From an uncultured Clostridia bacterium (GTDB taxonomy: Bacteria; Bacillota; Clostridia; Christensenellales; UBA1242): a stretch of 39,670 bases of DNA. This document shows positions 17,191-26,898 of this stretch, piece after piece; within the stretch, counting starts at the first letter, position 1, and each line of letters opens with the position of its first letter. The translations under genes were made by a program, and so were the position numbers. Location: assembly GCA_946484195.1 (NCBI GenBank), contig CAMLSW010000005.1:1-39670 (forward strand), in the 5' to 3' direction. Under the pieces are notes generated by a model that saw nothing but the letters and a program-made list of their open reading frames with translations, ran no database searches and had not been told where the DNA came from.

Positions 17191-18419
17191 TGAAAAGTAT
17201 AAGTAAACTTATAGGTATAATAAAATATATTTTGCTTTCACTAATTGGCTTAATGCTAATTTTCTGCCTTTTTGGAAGAGCTGACAATGTAGCTATGGCG
17301 CAAGCTTCTTTTGCAAGCACTGAAGAGGAACTTGAAGATGAGCTAACAGGTGAGATAGAGGACCAGATAGCTGACCTTGATTTGTCCTCTTTAGAAGAGA
17401 TTTTAAAGGCGTTAGAAGATGGTCAACTTGCTATCTTTGGTGATAGTAGTTTTACCGAAAAACTTCAAAATTTACTAAAGGGCAACTTTGAAGATGGGAC
17501 AAGTCTTTGGAATAGTGTTATTAATATGTTTTTTGAAAACCTCTTGTCACTTCTTCCCATCATATCAATCATAATCGCAGTTGCGCTAATAGGAAGTATG
17601 ATACAAGGGCTAAAACCTTACAATAATGGCAAATCTATATCAAATATAATTCACTTTGTGACCTATGGCATTATTGTTGTGCTTGTGTTGTCAATAACTG
17701 TGAAAATGGTCTCACTTACAACAAACACTTTGCAATCAATGAAATCCCAAATGGACGCAATCTTTCCAATCCTGTTAACGCTTTTAACGGCAATAGGTGG
17801 CACTGCATCCACTGCGGTATATCAACCTGCAATGGCAATACTTGCAAGCACTATAATGAATTTATTTGCCTATCTGCTTTTGCCAATTTTCATATTTAGT
17901 GTTGTTTTTTCAGTTGTTTCAAACTTGTCAAACAACGTAAAGCTTGAAAAATTTACATCCTTTTTTAATAGCTCGTATAAGTGGCTAACAGGACTAATTT
18001 TTACAATTTTTACCGCATTTTTATCTATTCAAGGTATAACTGCTGGCTCAATTGATGGTATTTCTATAAGGACAGCAAAGTACGCTATTAGGTCGTATAT
18101 TCCAATAGTCGGCTCATATCTAAGTGACGGTATGGGGATTATACTGCTTTCATCGAACCTTATAAAGAACGCGCTCGGCGCAACTGGGCTGTTTTTGCTT
18201 CTAGCCACTGTGCTTTCGCCACTTTTACAACTAATCCTCTTTATGCTTGCACTTAAGTTGATTGCAGGAATAGTTGAACCTTTAGGCAACAAACAAATTG
18301 CAAATTTTGTTTCATCTCTTGCCAAAAGTATGGTGCTATTGATTGTGCTTATAATTGGTGTTGCGTTTATATATTTCATAATGTTAGGGCTTATTATGTG
18401 CTCTGCCAATATTGTTTAG
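17190..18419 (+). CDS. spoIIIAE: Stage III sporulation protein AE
   Basis: Large polytopic protein with signal peptide; GSIDGISIRTAKYAIRSYIPIVGSYLSDG motif. Confidence 0.92.
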   Translation: MKSISKLIGIIKYILLSLIGLMLIFCLFGRADNVAMAQASFASTEEELEDELTGEIEDQIADLDLSSLEEILKALEDGQLAIFGDSSFTEKLQNLLKGNFEDGTSLWNSVINMFFENLLSLLPIISIIIAVALIGSMIQGLKPYNNGKSISNIIHFVTYGIIVVLVLSITVKMVSLTTNTLQSMKSQMDAIFPILLTLLTAIGGTASTAVYQPAMAILASTIMNLFAYLLLPIFIFSVVFSVVSNLSNNVKLEKFTSFFNSSYKWLTGLIFTIFTAFLSIQGITAGSIDGISIRTAKYAIRSYIPIVGSYLSDGMGIILLSSNLIKNALGATGLFLLLATVLSPLLQLILFMLALKLIAGIVEPLGNKQIANFVSSLAKSMVLLIVLIIGVAFIYFIMLGLIMCSANIV

Positions 18420-18429
18420 GGAGGTGAAT

Positions 18430-18930
18430 ATGATAAGCGAGCTTTCAACTTGGATTTTGTCTATTGCCGGAGTTGTGTGCTTGTCGGTAATAGTGGAATT
18501 AGTTTTGCCAGAAGGGCAAATGAATAGGTATATTAAAGGCACATTTTCCTTTATTATCATTTTAGTGATAATCCTTCCTTTGCCAAATCTGTTAGGGCAG
18601 AAAATTGATTTAGGAAATATATTCAGCTATGACGAGATTAAAGTTGACGATGATTATCTCTATCAACTTAATTTGGATAAAATAAATTCTTTAAAAGAGA
18701 AGATAGAAAAAGAGGTTTTAGATCACGGTTATCAAAATGTGAGTATATACATTAATTGCAACATTTTTGAAAACAGTTTAACTTTTAAGTCGATTACTGT
18801 CGAACTAGAAAATTTAGTAATAAGTGAAAATGCTGAGCATAAAAATATAACAAAGATAAAAAAAGATATAACTTCAATAATAAAGAGTTATATAGAGATA
18901 GATGAGGAGGCAATCTTGTATGATGGATGA
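18430..18930 (+). CDS. spoIIIAF: Stage III sporulation protein AF
   Basis: Operon position; two N-terminal TMs; ATG 18430 after GGGAGGTGA. Confidence 0.85.
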   Translation: MISELSTWILSIAGVVCLSVIVELVLPEGQMNRYIKGTFSFIIILVIILPLPNLLGQKIDLGNIFSYDEIKVDDDYLYQLNLDKINSLKEKIEKEVLDHGYQNVSIYINCNIFENSLTFKSITVELENLVISENAEHKNITKIKKDITSIIKSYIEIDEEAILYDG

Positions 18931-19456
18931 CTTTAAAAGCAAATTTAAGGCTCTATATGAAAAAATAAAAAAGGTAAAACATATAGAAATTTACTTGGCG
19001 ATAGGACTAGCTATCTTGCTTGCAATAATTTATTTTGTCAGTTTGCCAAAAGATAAAAGTAGTGATGTTACACAAAACGACAATTTAAGTACAAACTTTT
19101 CTAGTTCGCAGGAATATGTTGAGTACCTTGAGAATAAACTTGAAAATGTACTAGCTAGGGTTGATGGGGCTGGCAAAGTAGATGTTATCATTACACTTGA
19201 TAAGGGATTTGAATACATCTATGTCACCGAAGAAGAAACTCGGACAACCTCTAATGGAACGGTCATTACAACATCTAGTATAGTTATGGTTGACGGAGAA
19301 CCAGTACTTCAAGAAGAGATATATCCTACTATAAGCGGGATAGTGGTAGTTGCTGAGGGTGCAAATGATGTGAATGTGAAATTGAATATGATATCAATTT
19401 TGCAAACGATTATTGAGGTAAATAGTTCAAAGATAAATATAATAAAGGGTAATTAA
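18920..19456 (+). CDS. spoIIIAG: Stage III sporulation protein AG
   Basis: Single TM; EYLENKLENVLARVDGAGKVDVIITLDKG...GIVVVAEGA; ATG 18920 follows GAGGAGG. Confidence 0.88.
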   Translation: MMDDFKSKFKALYEKIKKVKHIEIYLAIGLAILLAIIYFVSLPKDKSSDVTQNDNLSTNFSSSQEYVEYLENKLENVLARVDGAGKVDVIITLDKGFEYIYVTEEETRTTSNGTVITTSSIVMVDGEPVLQEEIYPTISGIVVVAEGANDVNVKLNMISILQTIIEVNSSKINIIKGN

Positions 19457-19468
19457 AAGGAGTTTAAT

Positions 19469-19939
19469 ATGAAGAAGAGAACAAAAATTATCATTATAGC
19501 AGCTATGGTTTTACTTTTAGGTGTGACGGGCTACTTAAATGTAGTGCTCAACAATTCGGTATCTGATAACAATGACGGGGCTGTGACAACATCTAGTTAC
19601 TTCCAAACATATCGCGCTGATAGAGAGTCTACAAGAGACCAAGAAATGCTTTATTACGATGCTATCATTGCAAGTGAGTCATCAACCGCTGAGGCAGTTG
19701 CAACTGCAGAGAGCGCAAAACTTGCCCTTATCGAACAAATGGAACAAGAACTTGTCGTTGAAGGGCTTATAAAAGCAAAAGGCTTTGAGGACTGCGTTGT
19801 TACAATTTCAGACGAAAATGTAAACGCCGTTGTAAGCTCGGCAGAGCAACTTACTGTAACAGAAGTCGCACAGATAGTAGAGATAATTCAATCTCAACTT
19901 AATACAAGTATTGAAAATATCAAAATTATTCCTGTATAA
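19469..19939 (+). CDS. spoIIIAH: Stage III sporulation protein AH
   Basis: Single TM; YFQTYRADRESTRDQEMLYYDAIIASE; last in operon. Confidence 0.9.
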   Translation: MKKRTKIIIIAAMVLLLGVTGYLNVVLNNSVSDNNDGAVTTSSYFQTYRADRESTRDQEMLYYDAIIASESSTAEAVATAESAKLALIEQMEQELVVEGLIKAKGFEDCVVTISDENVNAVVSSAEQLTVTEVAQIVEIIQSQLNTSIENIKIIPV

Positions 19940-19991
19940 TAATTGCAAAACTTGATTGTTTTATGCTATACTACTAAAGTAGGAGATAAAA

Positions 19992-20357
19992 ATGACTAAA
20001 ACAAGTGGAGCATTGCCAAAGAAAGGTAAGGTGGAGATTGATAGAGATATACTTCTGTCGATAATCAATTTGGCGACAAAAGAAATAAATGGAGTGCAGT
20101 CTTTGACAAATGATTATCTGCCACTTTATAAAAAAATGCTTAAACCTAAAAACGAAGGTGTGAGTATTAAGTTTGATACTAATGGCGTTGTAGATGTTGA
20201 TGTATATGTAAAGGTATATATCGGTTACAGTGTGCCTGACGTTGCCTTTAGAATACAGGAAAACATTAAAAATTCATTAAACACTATGGTTGGCATTAAA
20301 CCAGGAAAGATAAACGTCCACGTCTACGGCGTGGTTTGTGATGAGGAAGTACAATGA
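19992..20357 (+). CDS. Asp23/Gls24 family protein (YqhY-like)
   Basis: EIDRDILLSIINLATKEINGVQSL...VDVYVKVYIGYSVPDVAFRIQENIKNSLNTMVGIKPGKINVHVYGV; precedes nusB. Confidence 0.88.
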   Translation: MTKTSGALPKKGKVEIDRDILLSIINLATKEINGVQSLTNDYLPLYKKMLKPKNEGVSIKFDTNGVVDVDVYVKVYIGYSVPDVAFRIQENIKNSLNTMVGIKPGKINVHVYGVVCDEEVQ

Positions 20358-20752
20358 GAGCGCTTGCAAGAGAACTTGCTTTTCAGTTAATATTTGAAAG
20401 ACTTTTCGTCAAGGATAATTTTTCTGACGAAGAGTTTTTTGTATCATTAAAAAAAGAAGAGGATATAAATTTTGCTAAAGAAATTTTAACTACTTTTGAA
20501 AATAATAGACAGCAAATTAAAGATACAATATCATCACATCTTGTAGGGTATGAGATAGATAGAGTCTATAAGGTTGACCTAGCTATTTTATGCGAGGCGC
20601 TTACAGAAATATTGTTTATAAAAACGCCATACAAAATTGTAGTTAATGAGGCAGTTGAACTTGCCAAAAAATTTTCAACAGAAAAGAGTAGTAAATTTGT
20701 AAATGGCGTGCTATCTTCTATATTGAAGTCACTTAATAAAGGGGATGAATAA
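20354..20752 (+). CDS. nusB: Transcription antitermination factor NusB
   Basis: RALARELAFQLIFE; TPYKIVVNEAVELAKKFSTEKSSKFVNGVLSSI. Confidence 0.93.
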   Translation: MRALARELAFQLIFERLFVKDNFSDEEFFVSLKKEEDINFAKEILTTFENNRQQIKDTISSHLVGYEIDRVYKVDLAILCEALTEILFIKTPYKIVVNEAVELAKKFSTEKSSKFVNGVLSSILKSLNKGDE

Positions 20753-20755
20753 TAT

Positions 20756-21934
20756 TTGGAAGCAATTTCAGTTACAAAATTAAACACCATAATAAAGCAA
20801 ATATTTGACGCAGAGGAACTTCTACACAATATACCTGTTGTAGGAGAGGTTTTTGGTGTCAACATTACAAGAAATGTGCTTTATTTTAGTTTAAAAGATA
20901 GTGATAGCACCTTACCTTGTGTATGCTTTTATCCAAATTACTTTGATTTGGTAAAAGAGGGCGACAAGGTTATTGTGACGGGGTCGCCTAATTACTATGT
21001 GAAGGGCGGACGGCTGAATTTTAACGTTAATAAGGTGGAAAGTGCTGGGCAAGGCAAACTTTATGAGGAGTTTTTAAAACTGAAAGACAAATTGCAAAAC
21101 GAGGGGCTGTTTGACGCTAGTCACAAGAAAAAACTACCTTCAGTTATAAAGAGAATAGGCGTCATTACATCGAGAGAAGGTGCGGTAATTCAAGACATAA
21201 AAAATGTGGCGTGGAGGCGTAATCCAACGGTCGATATTGTCTTATATAATACACGAGTGCAGGGGGTTAATGCTGAAAGCGAAATTGCACGTGCAATTGA
21301 AAATTTTAGTCATTATGAAAATATAGACGTCATTGTAGTGGCTCGTGGTGGTGGTTCTTTAGAAGATTTATGGGCTTACAATACAGAAGCGGTGGCAAGA
21401 GCAACCTATAATTGTCAGAAGCCTATCATTTCAGCTGTAGGGCACGAAACTGACTTTACTATAATAGATTTTGTAAGTGATTTAAGAGCGCCAACGCCTT
21501 CAGCAGCGGCAGAGCTATTAACCTTCAATTTGCAAGATAAGAAGGCAAATGCTCAAATGCTTTTTGATAGTTTTTATAAGGTTTGCAAGAATTATTTAAA
21601 CAGCAAAATAAACCAATATAACATTACAAAATTAAGGCTTGCAAGTATAAGCGAAAATCTGCTAAGTTATGAGCAGAACAGAGTTTTCAATTTAAAAAAT
21701 CAGCTTATAAAAAATTATAGTGATTTTATAAATCAAAAGTATTATGAAACGGGCTTAATAGAGACCACTTTAAATAAAATTAATCCAACAAATGTGCTAA
21801 AACAAGGCTATGCAAAACTCGAACAAAACAAAAAGGCAGTCAATAAACTTGTTGACCTTGACAGAAATCAAGCCTTTACGATTAACTTTATAGATGGCAG
21901 AGTAGATGCCAAAACTATAGATAATAAGGAGTAA
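20756..21934 (+). CDS. xseA: Exodeoxyribonuclease VII large subunit, TTG start
   Basis: VGEVFG; IGVITSREGAVIQDI; RGGGSLEDLWAYN; ISAVGHETDFTI; DLRAPTPSAAAEL. Confidence 0.95.
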   Translation: MEAISVTKLNTIIKQIFDAEELLHNIPVVGEVFGVNITRNVLYFSLKDSDSTLPCVCFYPNYFDLVKEGDKVIVTGSPNYYVKGGRLNFNVNKVESAGQGKLYEEFLKLKDKLQNEGLFDASHKKKLPSVIKRIGVITSREGAVIQDIKNVAWRRNPTVDIVLYNTRVQGVNAESEIARAIENFSHYENIDVIVVARGGGSLEDLWAYNTEAVARATYNCQKPIISAVGHETDFTIIDFVSDLRAPTPSAAAELLTFNLQDKKANAQMLFDSFYKVCKNYLNSKINQYNITKLRLASISENLLSYEQNRVFNLKNQLIKNYSDFINQKYYETGLIETTLNKINPTNVLKQGYAKLEQNKKAVNKLVDLDRNQAFTINFIDGRVDAKTIDNKE

Positions 21935-21937
21935 AAT

Positions 21938-22159
21938 ATGGATGTTAATGAAAACAATATCTCTTATGAAGACGCTATAAAAGAATTAAACGACATAATT
22001 ATGAAAATTGAAAGCTCGTCAGCTACAGTTGAACAAGCATTAAATATGATTGATAGAGCCAAGGTTTTGATAACAATTTGTTATAAAGAGCTTGATAAGG
22101 CAAAGGGCAAAATCACAGAGATAAAAGAAACTGTAAAAGGACTTGAAGAAGTTGATTAA
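21938..22159 (+). CDS. xseB: Exodeoxyribonuclease VII small subunit
   Basis: SYEDAIKELNDIIMKIESSSATVEQALNMIDRA; follows xseA. Confidence 0.9.
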   Translation: MDVNENNISYEDAIKELNDIIMKIESSSATVEQALNMIDRAKVLITICYKELDKAKGKITEIKETVKGLEEVD

Positions 22160-22195
22160 ATGCATATGAGTCTGTGAGATAGCATATATTACTAT

Positions 22196-22759
22196 GTGAA
22201 AAAACAGATTAAGATAAAGCTTCTATCACTAAACTCGCGCAAGTACTTATGGGCATTTAGGATGTTTTTTATAGCTATTTGTATGTCTATCTTTTTTGGA
22301 TTTATAAGTCAAACTATACTTTCAAAAATGGGCGTACTGATTGCTACAATAGGCATAATTATATTTATTTTCATTGCAGTTGTGTTTGATATGCTTGGTA
22401 TAGCAGTGGCATCAGCTGATATTGAAATGTTTAGGATTTGGTCGCAAGAGAGTAAAGTAGGGGCAGATATAGGACTTAAGTTGTGTGAAAATTCAGAAAA
22501 AGTTTGCTCGTTTTGTGCAGATGTGGTAGGAGATATTTGTAGCACTCTTTGCGGGGCGGGTGGAGCCTGTATAGTAGTCGCGCTGACAAATGACATCACA
22601 AACGCAAGCATTATTATGCTTATCTCAATTTTAACATCGGCTTTTATTGCAGGCATCACAATATTTTTTAAGGCTATTATGAAAGAGCGTGCCCTAAAAA
22701 ATTCCAACAAAATTATCTTAAGGCTTGGTAAATTTTTAAACAATTTTTTTAAAATATAG
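22196..22759 (+). CDS. Polytopic membrane protein of unknown function, GTG start
   Basis: Complete 187-aa ORF, about 4 hydrophobic segments, conserved-looking Cys cluster (KLCENSEKVCSFCADVVGDICSTLCGAGGACIV). Confidence 0.6.
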   Translation: MKKQIKIKLLSLNSRKYLWAFRMFFIAICMSIFFGFISQTILSKMGVLIATIGIIIFIFIAVVFDMLGIAVASADIEMFRIWSQESKVGADIGLKLCENSEKVCSFCADVVGDICSTLCGAGGACIVVALTNDITNASIIMLISILTSAFIAGITIFFKAIMKERALKNSNKIILRLGKFLNNFFKI

Positions 22760-22768
22760 AAAAAACAG

Positions 22769-22797
22769 TTGACAATATCGTCATTATGTGCTATTAT
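22769..22797 (+). promoter_or_regulatory. Promoter of infC-rpmI-rplT
   Basis: TTGACA (22769-22774), 17-nt spacer, TATTAT (22792-22797). Confidence 0.8.
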
Positions 22798-22803
22798 ATG
22801 CAC

Positions 22804-22967
22804 AAGAAAGTAGAAATTCCATTTCTCACCATTCAGCAAATGAGCTTGATTTGGTTAAAAACTTTATTTGTATTAAATATTTTTTATATTTTATACGTAA
22901 TTAAATAATCTTATTATTTAGTTTTGAGTTTTTGGTGGAGTTTCTTGCTTCCACCAAATTTTTATTT
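22804..22967 (+). ncRNA. L20-type autoregulatory leader / attenuator upstream of infC
   Basis: Terminator TTTGGTGGA (22931-22939)/TCCACCAAA (22950-22958)+TTTTTATTT; upstream GTAGAAATTCCA can pair with TGGAGTTTCTT in the terminator (antiterminator); followed by infC-rpmI-rplT. Confidence 0.75.
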
Positions 22968-22983
22968 AAAGGAGATTACAACT

Positions 22984-23499
22984 ATTTTTAAGGAATTATT
23001 GATAAACGAACAGATTAATGCAAGTCAAGTTCGTTTAATAGGAGAAAATGGGGAACAATTAGGTATTGTTTCAAAGGATGAGGCTTTATCTATAGCTGAA
23101 GATAAAGGGCTTGATTTGGTCCTTATGTCTGGGGGTACTAACCCGCCTGTATGCAAACTGCTAGATTATGGTAAGTTTAAGTATGAGTCATTAAAGAAAG
23201 ATAAAGAGATAAAGAAAGCTCAAAAGATTGTAGAAATCAAAGAGGTTCGACTTTCAATGACCATAGAAGAACACGATATAGCTTATAGAGTTGCAAGTGC
23301 AACAAAGTTTTTGCAGGATGGCAACAAGGTTAAGGTAACCCTAAGAATGAAGGGAAGAGAACAGGCTTATGTAAAGAAGGCTATAGAAGTTGTCAAAGAG
23401 TTCTGCTCACGCTTAAGCGAAGTAGGCACAATTGATAAAGAGCCTGAACTTCTAGGTAGAAATATTTTTGTAGTTGTAAGCCCTAAAAAATCAAAGTAA
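22984..23499 (+). CDS. infC: Translation initiation factor IF-3, likely ATT start
   Basis: ELLINEQINASQVRLIGENGEQLGIV; ATT at 22984 is in frame, 9 nt after ggag; upstream in-frame region (track start 22924) is the terminator hairpin. Confidence 0.92.
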   Translation: MFKELLINEQINASQVRLIGENGEQLGIVSKDEALSIAEDKGLDLVLMSGGTNPPVCKLLDYGKFKYESLKKDKEIKKAQKIVEIKEVRLSMTIEEHDIAYRVASATKFLQDGNKVKVTLRMKGREQAYVKKAIEVVKEFCSRLSEVGTIDKEPELLGRNIFVVVSPKKSK

Positions 23500-23514
23500 A
23501 AGGAGAAAAGTATT

Positions 23515-23709
23515 ATGCCAAAACAAAAAACACACAGCGGTTGTAAAAAGCGTTTTCATTTAACTGCTAATGGTAACGTTAAATTCGCAAGACCAGGAAA
23601 GGGACACTTCCTCACAAAGAAGTCACAATCTAATAAGAGAAAATTAAGAAAGGGATCATATATTTCAGGTAAGAACGAACAAAACATCAAATCCCTTTTA
23701 GCAAAGTAG
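23515..23709 (+). CDS. rpmI: 50S ribosomal protein L35
   Basis: [24 protein letters not shown]. Confidence 0.97.
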   Translation: MPKQKTHSGCKKRFHLTANGNVKFARPGKGHFLTKKSQSNKRKLRKGSYISGKNEQNIKSLLAK

Positions 23710-23719
23710 GAGGTATAAA

Positions 23720-24061
23720 ATGAGAGTAAAAAGAGCAGTTAATGCGGTTAAGAAACGCCGTTCAATATTAAAGAGCGCTAAAGGTTATAGAGGTGCAAAA
23801 TCTAAACTCTATAGAACAGCTAAACAACAAGTTATGAAAAGTGGACAATATGCATATATTGGTCGCAAGATAAAGAAGAGAAACTTTAGAGCACTTTGGA
23901 TTACACGTATCAATGCTGGATGCAGACAAAATGGAATTTCTTATTCTAAGTTTATAGCTGGACTTAAGAGCAAGGGCATTGACTTAAACAGAAAGGTGCT
24001 TGCTGATATGGCTGTAAGAGAACCAGAGGCATTTGCAGCACTTGTAGGACAAGTTAAATAA
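23720..24061 (+). CDS. rplT: 50S ribosomal protein L20
   Basis: [37 protein letters not shown]...[20 protein letters not shown]. Confidence 0.97.
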   Translation: MRVKRAVNAVKKRRSILKSAKGYRGAKSKLYRTAKQQVMKSGQYAYIGRKIKKRNFRALWITRINAGCRQNGISYSKFIAGLKSKGIDLNRKVLADMAVREPEAFAALVGQVK

Positions 24062-24798
24062 TGCTAAAGGCAAGCAAAAATTTAATTAAAGACCTAAAAA
24101 AGCAAAGACATAATAGTTGTTTGCTTTTTTTGGATAATATCAAAATTATTAAAGATGCATTAAAACTTGGAATTGAACCAAAATACATTTTAATCCAAAG
24201 CGACAGGGCTGGTGAGCTAGAGCCAATTTTCAGCAAATATCAATCGATTTTATATTCTACTGATAGGACATCTATTGAGATGCTGTCAGACAGCAAAACA
24301 CCACAGGGAGTAGTATGTATAACAGAATACCTACTAGATGTAGTAGTCGAGCCTAAAACCGACTTTCTTGTTCTTGATGGCTTGCAGGACCCTGGTAATG
24401 TTGGCAGTCTGATAAGAACAGCTTGTGCTTGTGGTATTAATTACGTTTATTTAGTAGATAGCGTAAACGTTACAAACTCCAAACTTGTTAGAAGTAGTGT
24501 TGGAACAATTTTTCAAGTAAAGGTGATGCAACTGTCGCGAGGAGACTTTGTTAAATTTGCTAAATCAAACAATCTAAACCTTATTAAAGCAGATATGTTT
24601 GGAGAGAACATATTTAACTTTAAAAAGTCGGGTAAAGTTGGCGTTGTTGTAGGAAACGAAGGGCAAGGTGTTTCAAAAGCAATATCAGATATTTGTCAAT
24701 TTTCAGTATCATTGCCTATGAAAAATAATGTAGAAAGCCTAAATGCCTCAGTTTCTGGCTCAATTATTATGTACGAGATATCAAAAAATAACTTTTGA
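24061..24798 (+). CDS. SpoU/TrmH family RNA 2'-O-methyltransferase
   Basis: LDGLQDPGNVGSLIRTACACGI; VVVGNEGQGVS; SLPMKNNVESLNASVSGSIIMYE. Confidence 0.92.
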   Translation: MLKASKNLIKDLKKQRHNSCLLFLDNIKIIKDALKLGIEPKYILIQSDRAGELEPIFSKYQSILYSTDRTSIEMLSDSKTPQGVVCITEYLLDVVVEPKTDFLVLDGLQDPGNVGSLIRTACACGINYVYLVDSVNVTNSKLVRSSVGTIFQVKVMQLSRGDFVKFAKSNNLNLIKADMFGENIFNFKKSGKVGVVVGNEGQGVSKAISDICQFSVSLPMKNNVESLNASVSGSIIMYEISKNNF

Positions 24799-24952
24799 TT
24801 TATTTTCTTGTATTTTATTTTTACTAGCCTATGTATTTATTTGACTTTTACTGGTTTAATAATATATAATTACATAGAATTTATTTGTTTTTAAATATTA
24901 TTCAAAGTGGAATAACATTTGTTATTAATATTTTTATTAAAAGGAGATTTTT

Positions 24953-25684
24953 ATGTCAGGACATTCAAAATGGCACAACATACAAGCTAGAAAGGGCAAA
25001 AGTGATGCAGCAAGAGGCAAGATATTTACTAAAATTGGTAGGGAAATCGCAGTTTGCGTAAAAACAGGAGGCTCTGACCCTGTTTCTAACCCTAAGCTTA
25101 AAGATATTATAGCTAAGGCTAAGCAAAATAATATGCCTAATGATACTATTGAGCGTAGTATCAAAAAAGCTGCTGGAGAACTTTCGGGAATCAACTATGA
25201 AAGTTGTACCTATGAGGGCTATGGCACTGGTGGTTCCGCGGTAATTGTTGAGTGCTTGACCGATAATAAAAATAGAACTGCGGGAGATGTCAGACACTCG
25301 TTTGATAAATTCGGTGGGTCTCTTGGTTCAAATGGCTGTGTTAGTTATCTTTTTCAACGCAAAGGTGTAGTAGACGTAGAAAAAACTGAAAAGGTTGATA
25401 GTGATGAGCTTATGATGTCGGCTCTTGATTTTGGTGCCTTAGATGTTGTTGAATATGATGATTATTTCGAAATAATTTGCCAACCTAATGAACACGGAAA
25501 ACTTAGTGACGATTTAACTGGCGCAGGTTATAACGTATTAAGTGCAGAAACATCAATGTTACCAGACAGTTTCATAGACCTAGATGAAGAGAAATTATCA
25601 AAATTTGTTAAAATGATTGAAGCGCTTGAAGATTTGGATGATGTTCAAGAGGTTTATCATAATGTAAACTTACCAGAAGAATAA
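24953..25684 (+). CDS. yebC: YebC/PmpR family transcriptional regulator/translation factor
   Basis: MSGHSKWHNIQARKGKSDAARGKIFTKIGREIAVC; YEGYGTGGSAVIVECLTDNKNRTAGDVRH. Confidence 0.96.
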   Translation: MSGHSKWHNIQARKGKSDAARGKIFTKIGREIAVCVKTGGSDPVSNPKLKDIIAKAKQNNMPNDTIERSIKKAAGELSGINYESCTYEGYGTGGSAVIVECLTDNKNRTAGDVRHSFDKFGGSLGSNGCVSYLFQRKGVVDVEKTEKVDSDELMMSALDFGALDVVEYDDYFEIICQPNEHGKLSDDLTGAGYNVLSAETSMLPDSFIDLDEEKLSKFVKMIEALEDLDDVQEVYHNVNLPEE

Positions 25685-25712
25685 AATTTTTTTATTTCTT
25701 TTGCAAATACTA

Positions 25713-25741
25713 TTGATAAATTTGCTAACCTATGTTATACT
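25713..25741 (+). promoter_or_regulatory. Promoter of 97-aa hypothetical gene
   Basis: TTGATA (25713-25718), 17 nt, TATACT (25736-25741). Confidence 0.6.
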
Positions 25742-25785
25742 AGAACTAGGTTTAGAAAGCTAAACTTAAGCACATAGGAGGAAAT

Positions 25786-26079
25786 ATGGGGTGGGATTAT
25801 ACAAAGTGGCAAGATGAGCGTGACGACTGGAATCACAAGCTTTGGGAGATGGACCAAAAATTAAAAGAGGAAGAAAATAAAGCCAAAGAGGAAAAAGTCA
25901 AAGAAGGAGAGTTGAAAAGTCCGAAATTCTATGAAATTCCAACTGGCAATGGGCTTGCACAACTTTCAATTTTCCCTCAAGTGCCAAAGGCTAGCGTAAA
26001 ATCACCTAAAAAAGCAGAAAAAGAGCAAACTTCTAGTCAGGAAAAAATCGAAGATGAAGATGAAAATGACATTCAATAA
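25786..26079 (+). CDS. Small highly charged hypothetical protein
   Basis: 97-aa ORF with strong SD (aggagg), own promoter and own terminator; no family recognised. Confidence 0.65.
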   Translation: MGWDYTKWQDERDDWNHKLWEMDQKLKEEENKAKEEKVKEGELKSPKFYEIPTGNGLAQLSIFPQVPKASVKSPKKAEKEQTSSQEKIEDEDENDIQ

Positions 26080-26092
26080 TGTCATTTTTTTA
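26063..26092 (+). terminator. Intrinsic terminator overlapping the stop codon
   Basis: AAAATGACATT (26063-26073)/AATGTCATTTT (26078-26088), CAAT loop, T-run. Confidence 0.8.
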
Positions 26093-26394
26093 TGTCAAAT
26101 TTTGTTTTTATTATCTACTAATAGTACAATATTAAAATCGTTTTAAGCTTTAGTTTTTATGATTTTGTAAAAAAATATTGTGAGGTTTTGTATTTAACAT
26201 TTATTCGCAATATTACTATGAATTTTTTATACTTGGCAATAATTAATATCAATACAAATGCCATCTATCGTTTTTATTATTTTATAAAGTGCTTTTATTT
26301 TTATAATAAAAATAAATATTAGTTAACCTAATTAAAATATCTAACTCTTATGAAATAGTTTGACAATATAAATTTATTAATGTAAAATAATAAT

Positions 26395-26883
26395 ATGATT
26401 ATACTAGGTATTGATCCAGGATATGCTATAATCGGGTATGGAATAATTGACACATCCAAAAGCAATATGGTGGTTGACTACGGTGCTATTACGACACCAA
26501 AAGAAGATAGTTTGCCTATTAGGTTGGAAGCTATAGATGCCAGCCTAAAATTTTTGTTTGATAAATATAAACCTGAAGTGGTAGCGATAGAAGAGTTATT
26601 CTATTTTAAAAATCAAAAGACTATCATACAAGTGGCTCAAGCTAGAGGTGTTATTGTACTTGCTTGTCAAAAATATTGCGGAAATATCTATGAATACACA
26701 CCGCTTCAAATTAAGCAGGCATTAACAGGGCAAGGTAGAGCTGAAAAGGCGCAAGTGCAATATATGGTAAAAGCAATTCTTGGGTTAAATTCAATTCCAA
26801 AGCCAGATGACGCAGCGGATGCTCTTGCGGTTGCGATATGCCATAGCCAAACGAGTCCTAGTTTAAACCAAAACAAAGTATAA
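26395..26883 (+). CDS. ruvC: Holliday junction endodeoxyribonuclease RuvC
   Basis: ILGIDPGYAIIGYGII; VAIEELFYFKNQKT; KPDDAADALAVAICH. Confidence 0.96.
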   Translation: MIILGIDPGYAIIGYGIIDTSKSNMVVDYGAITTPKEDSLPIRLEAIDASLKFLFDKYKPEVVAIEELFYFKNQKTIIQVAQARGVIVLACQKYCGNIYEYTPLQIKQALTGQGRAEKAQVQYMVKAILGLNSIPKPDDAADALAVAICHSQTSPSLNQNKV

Positions 26884-26898
26884 AGGAAGAGGTTTATA

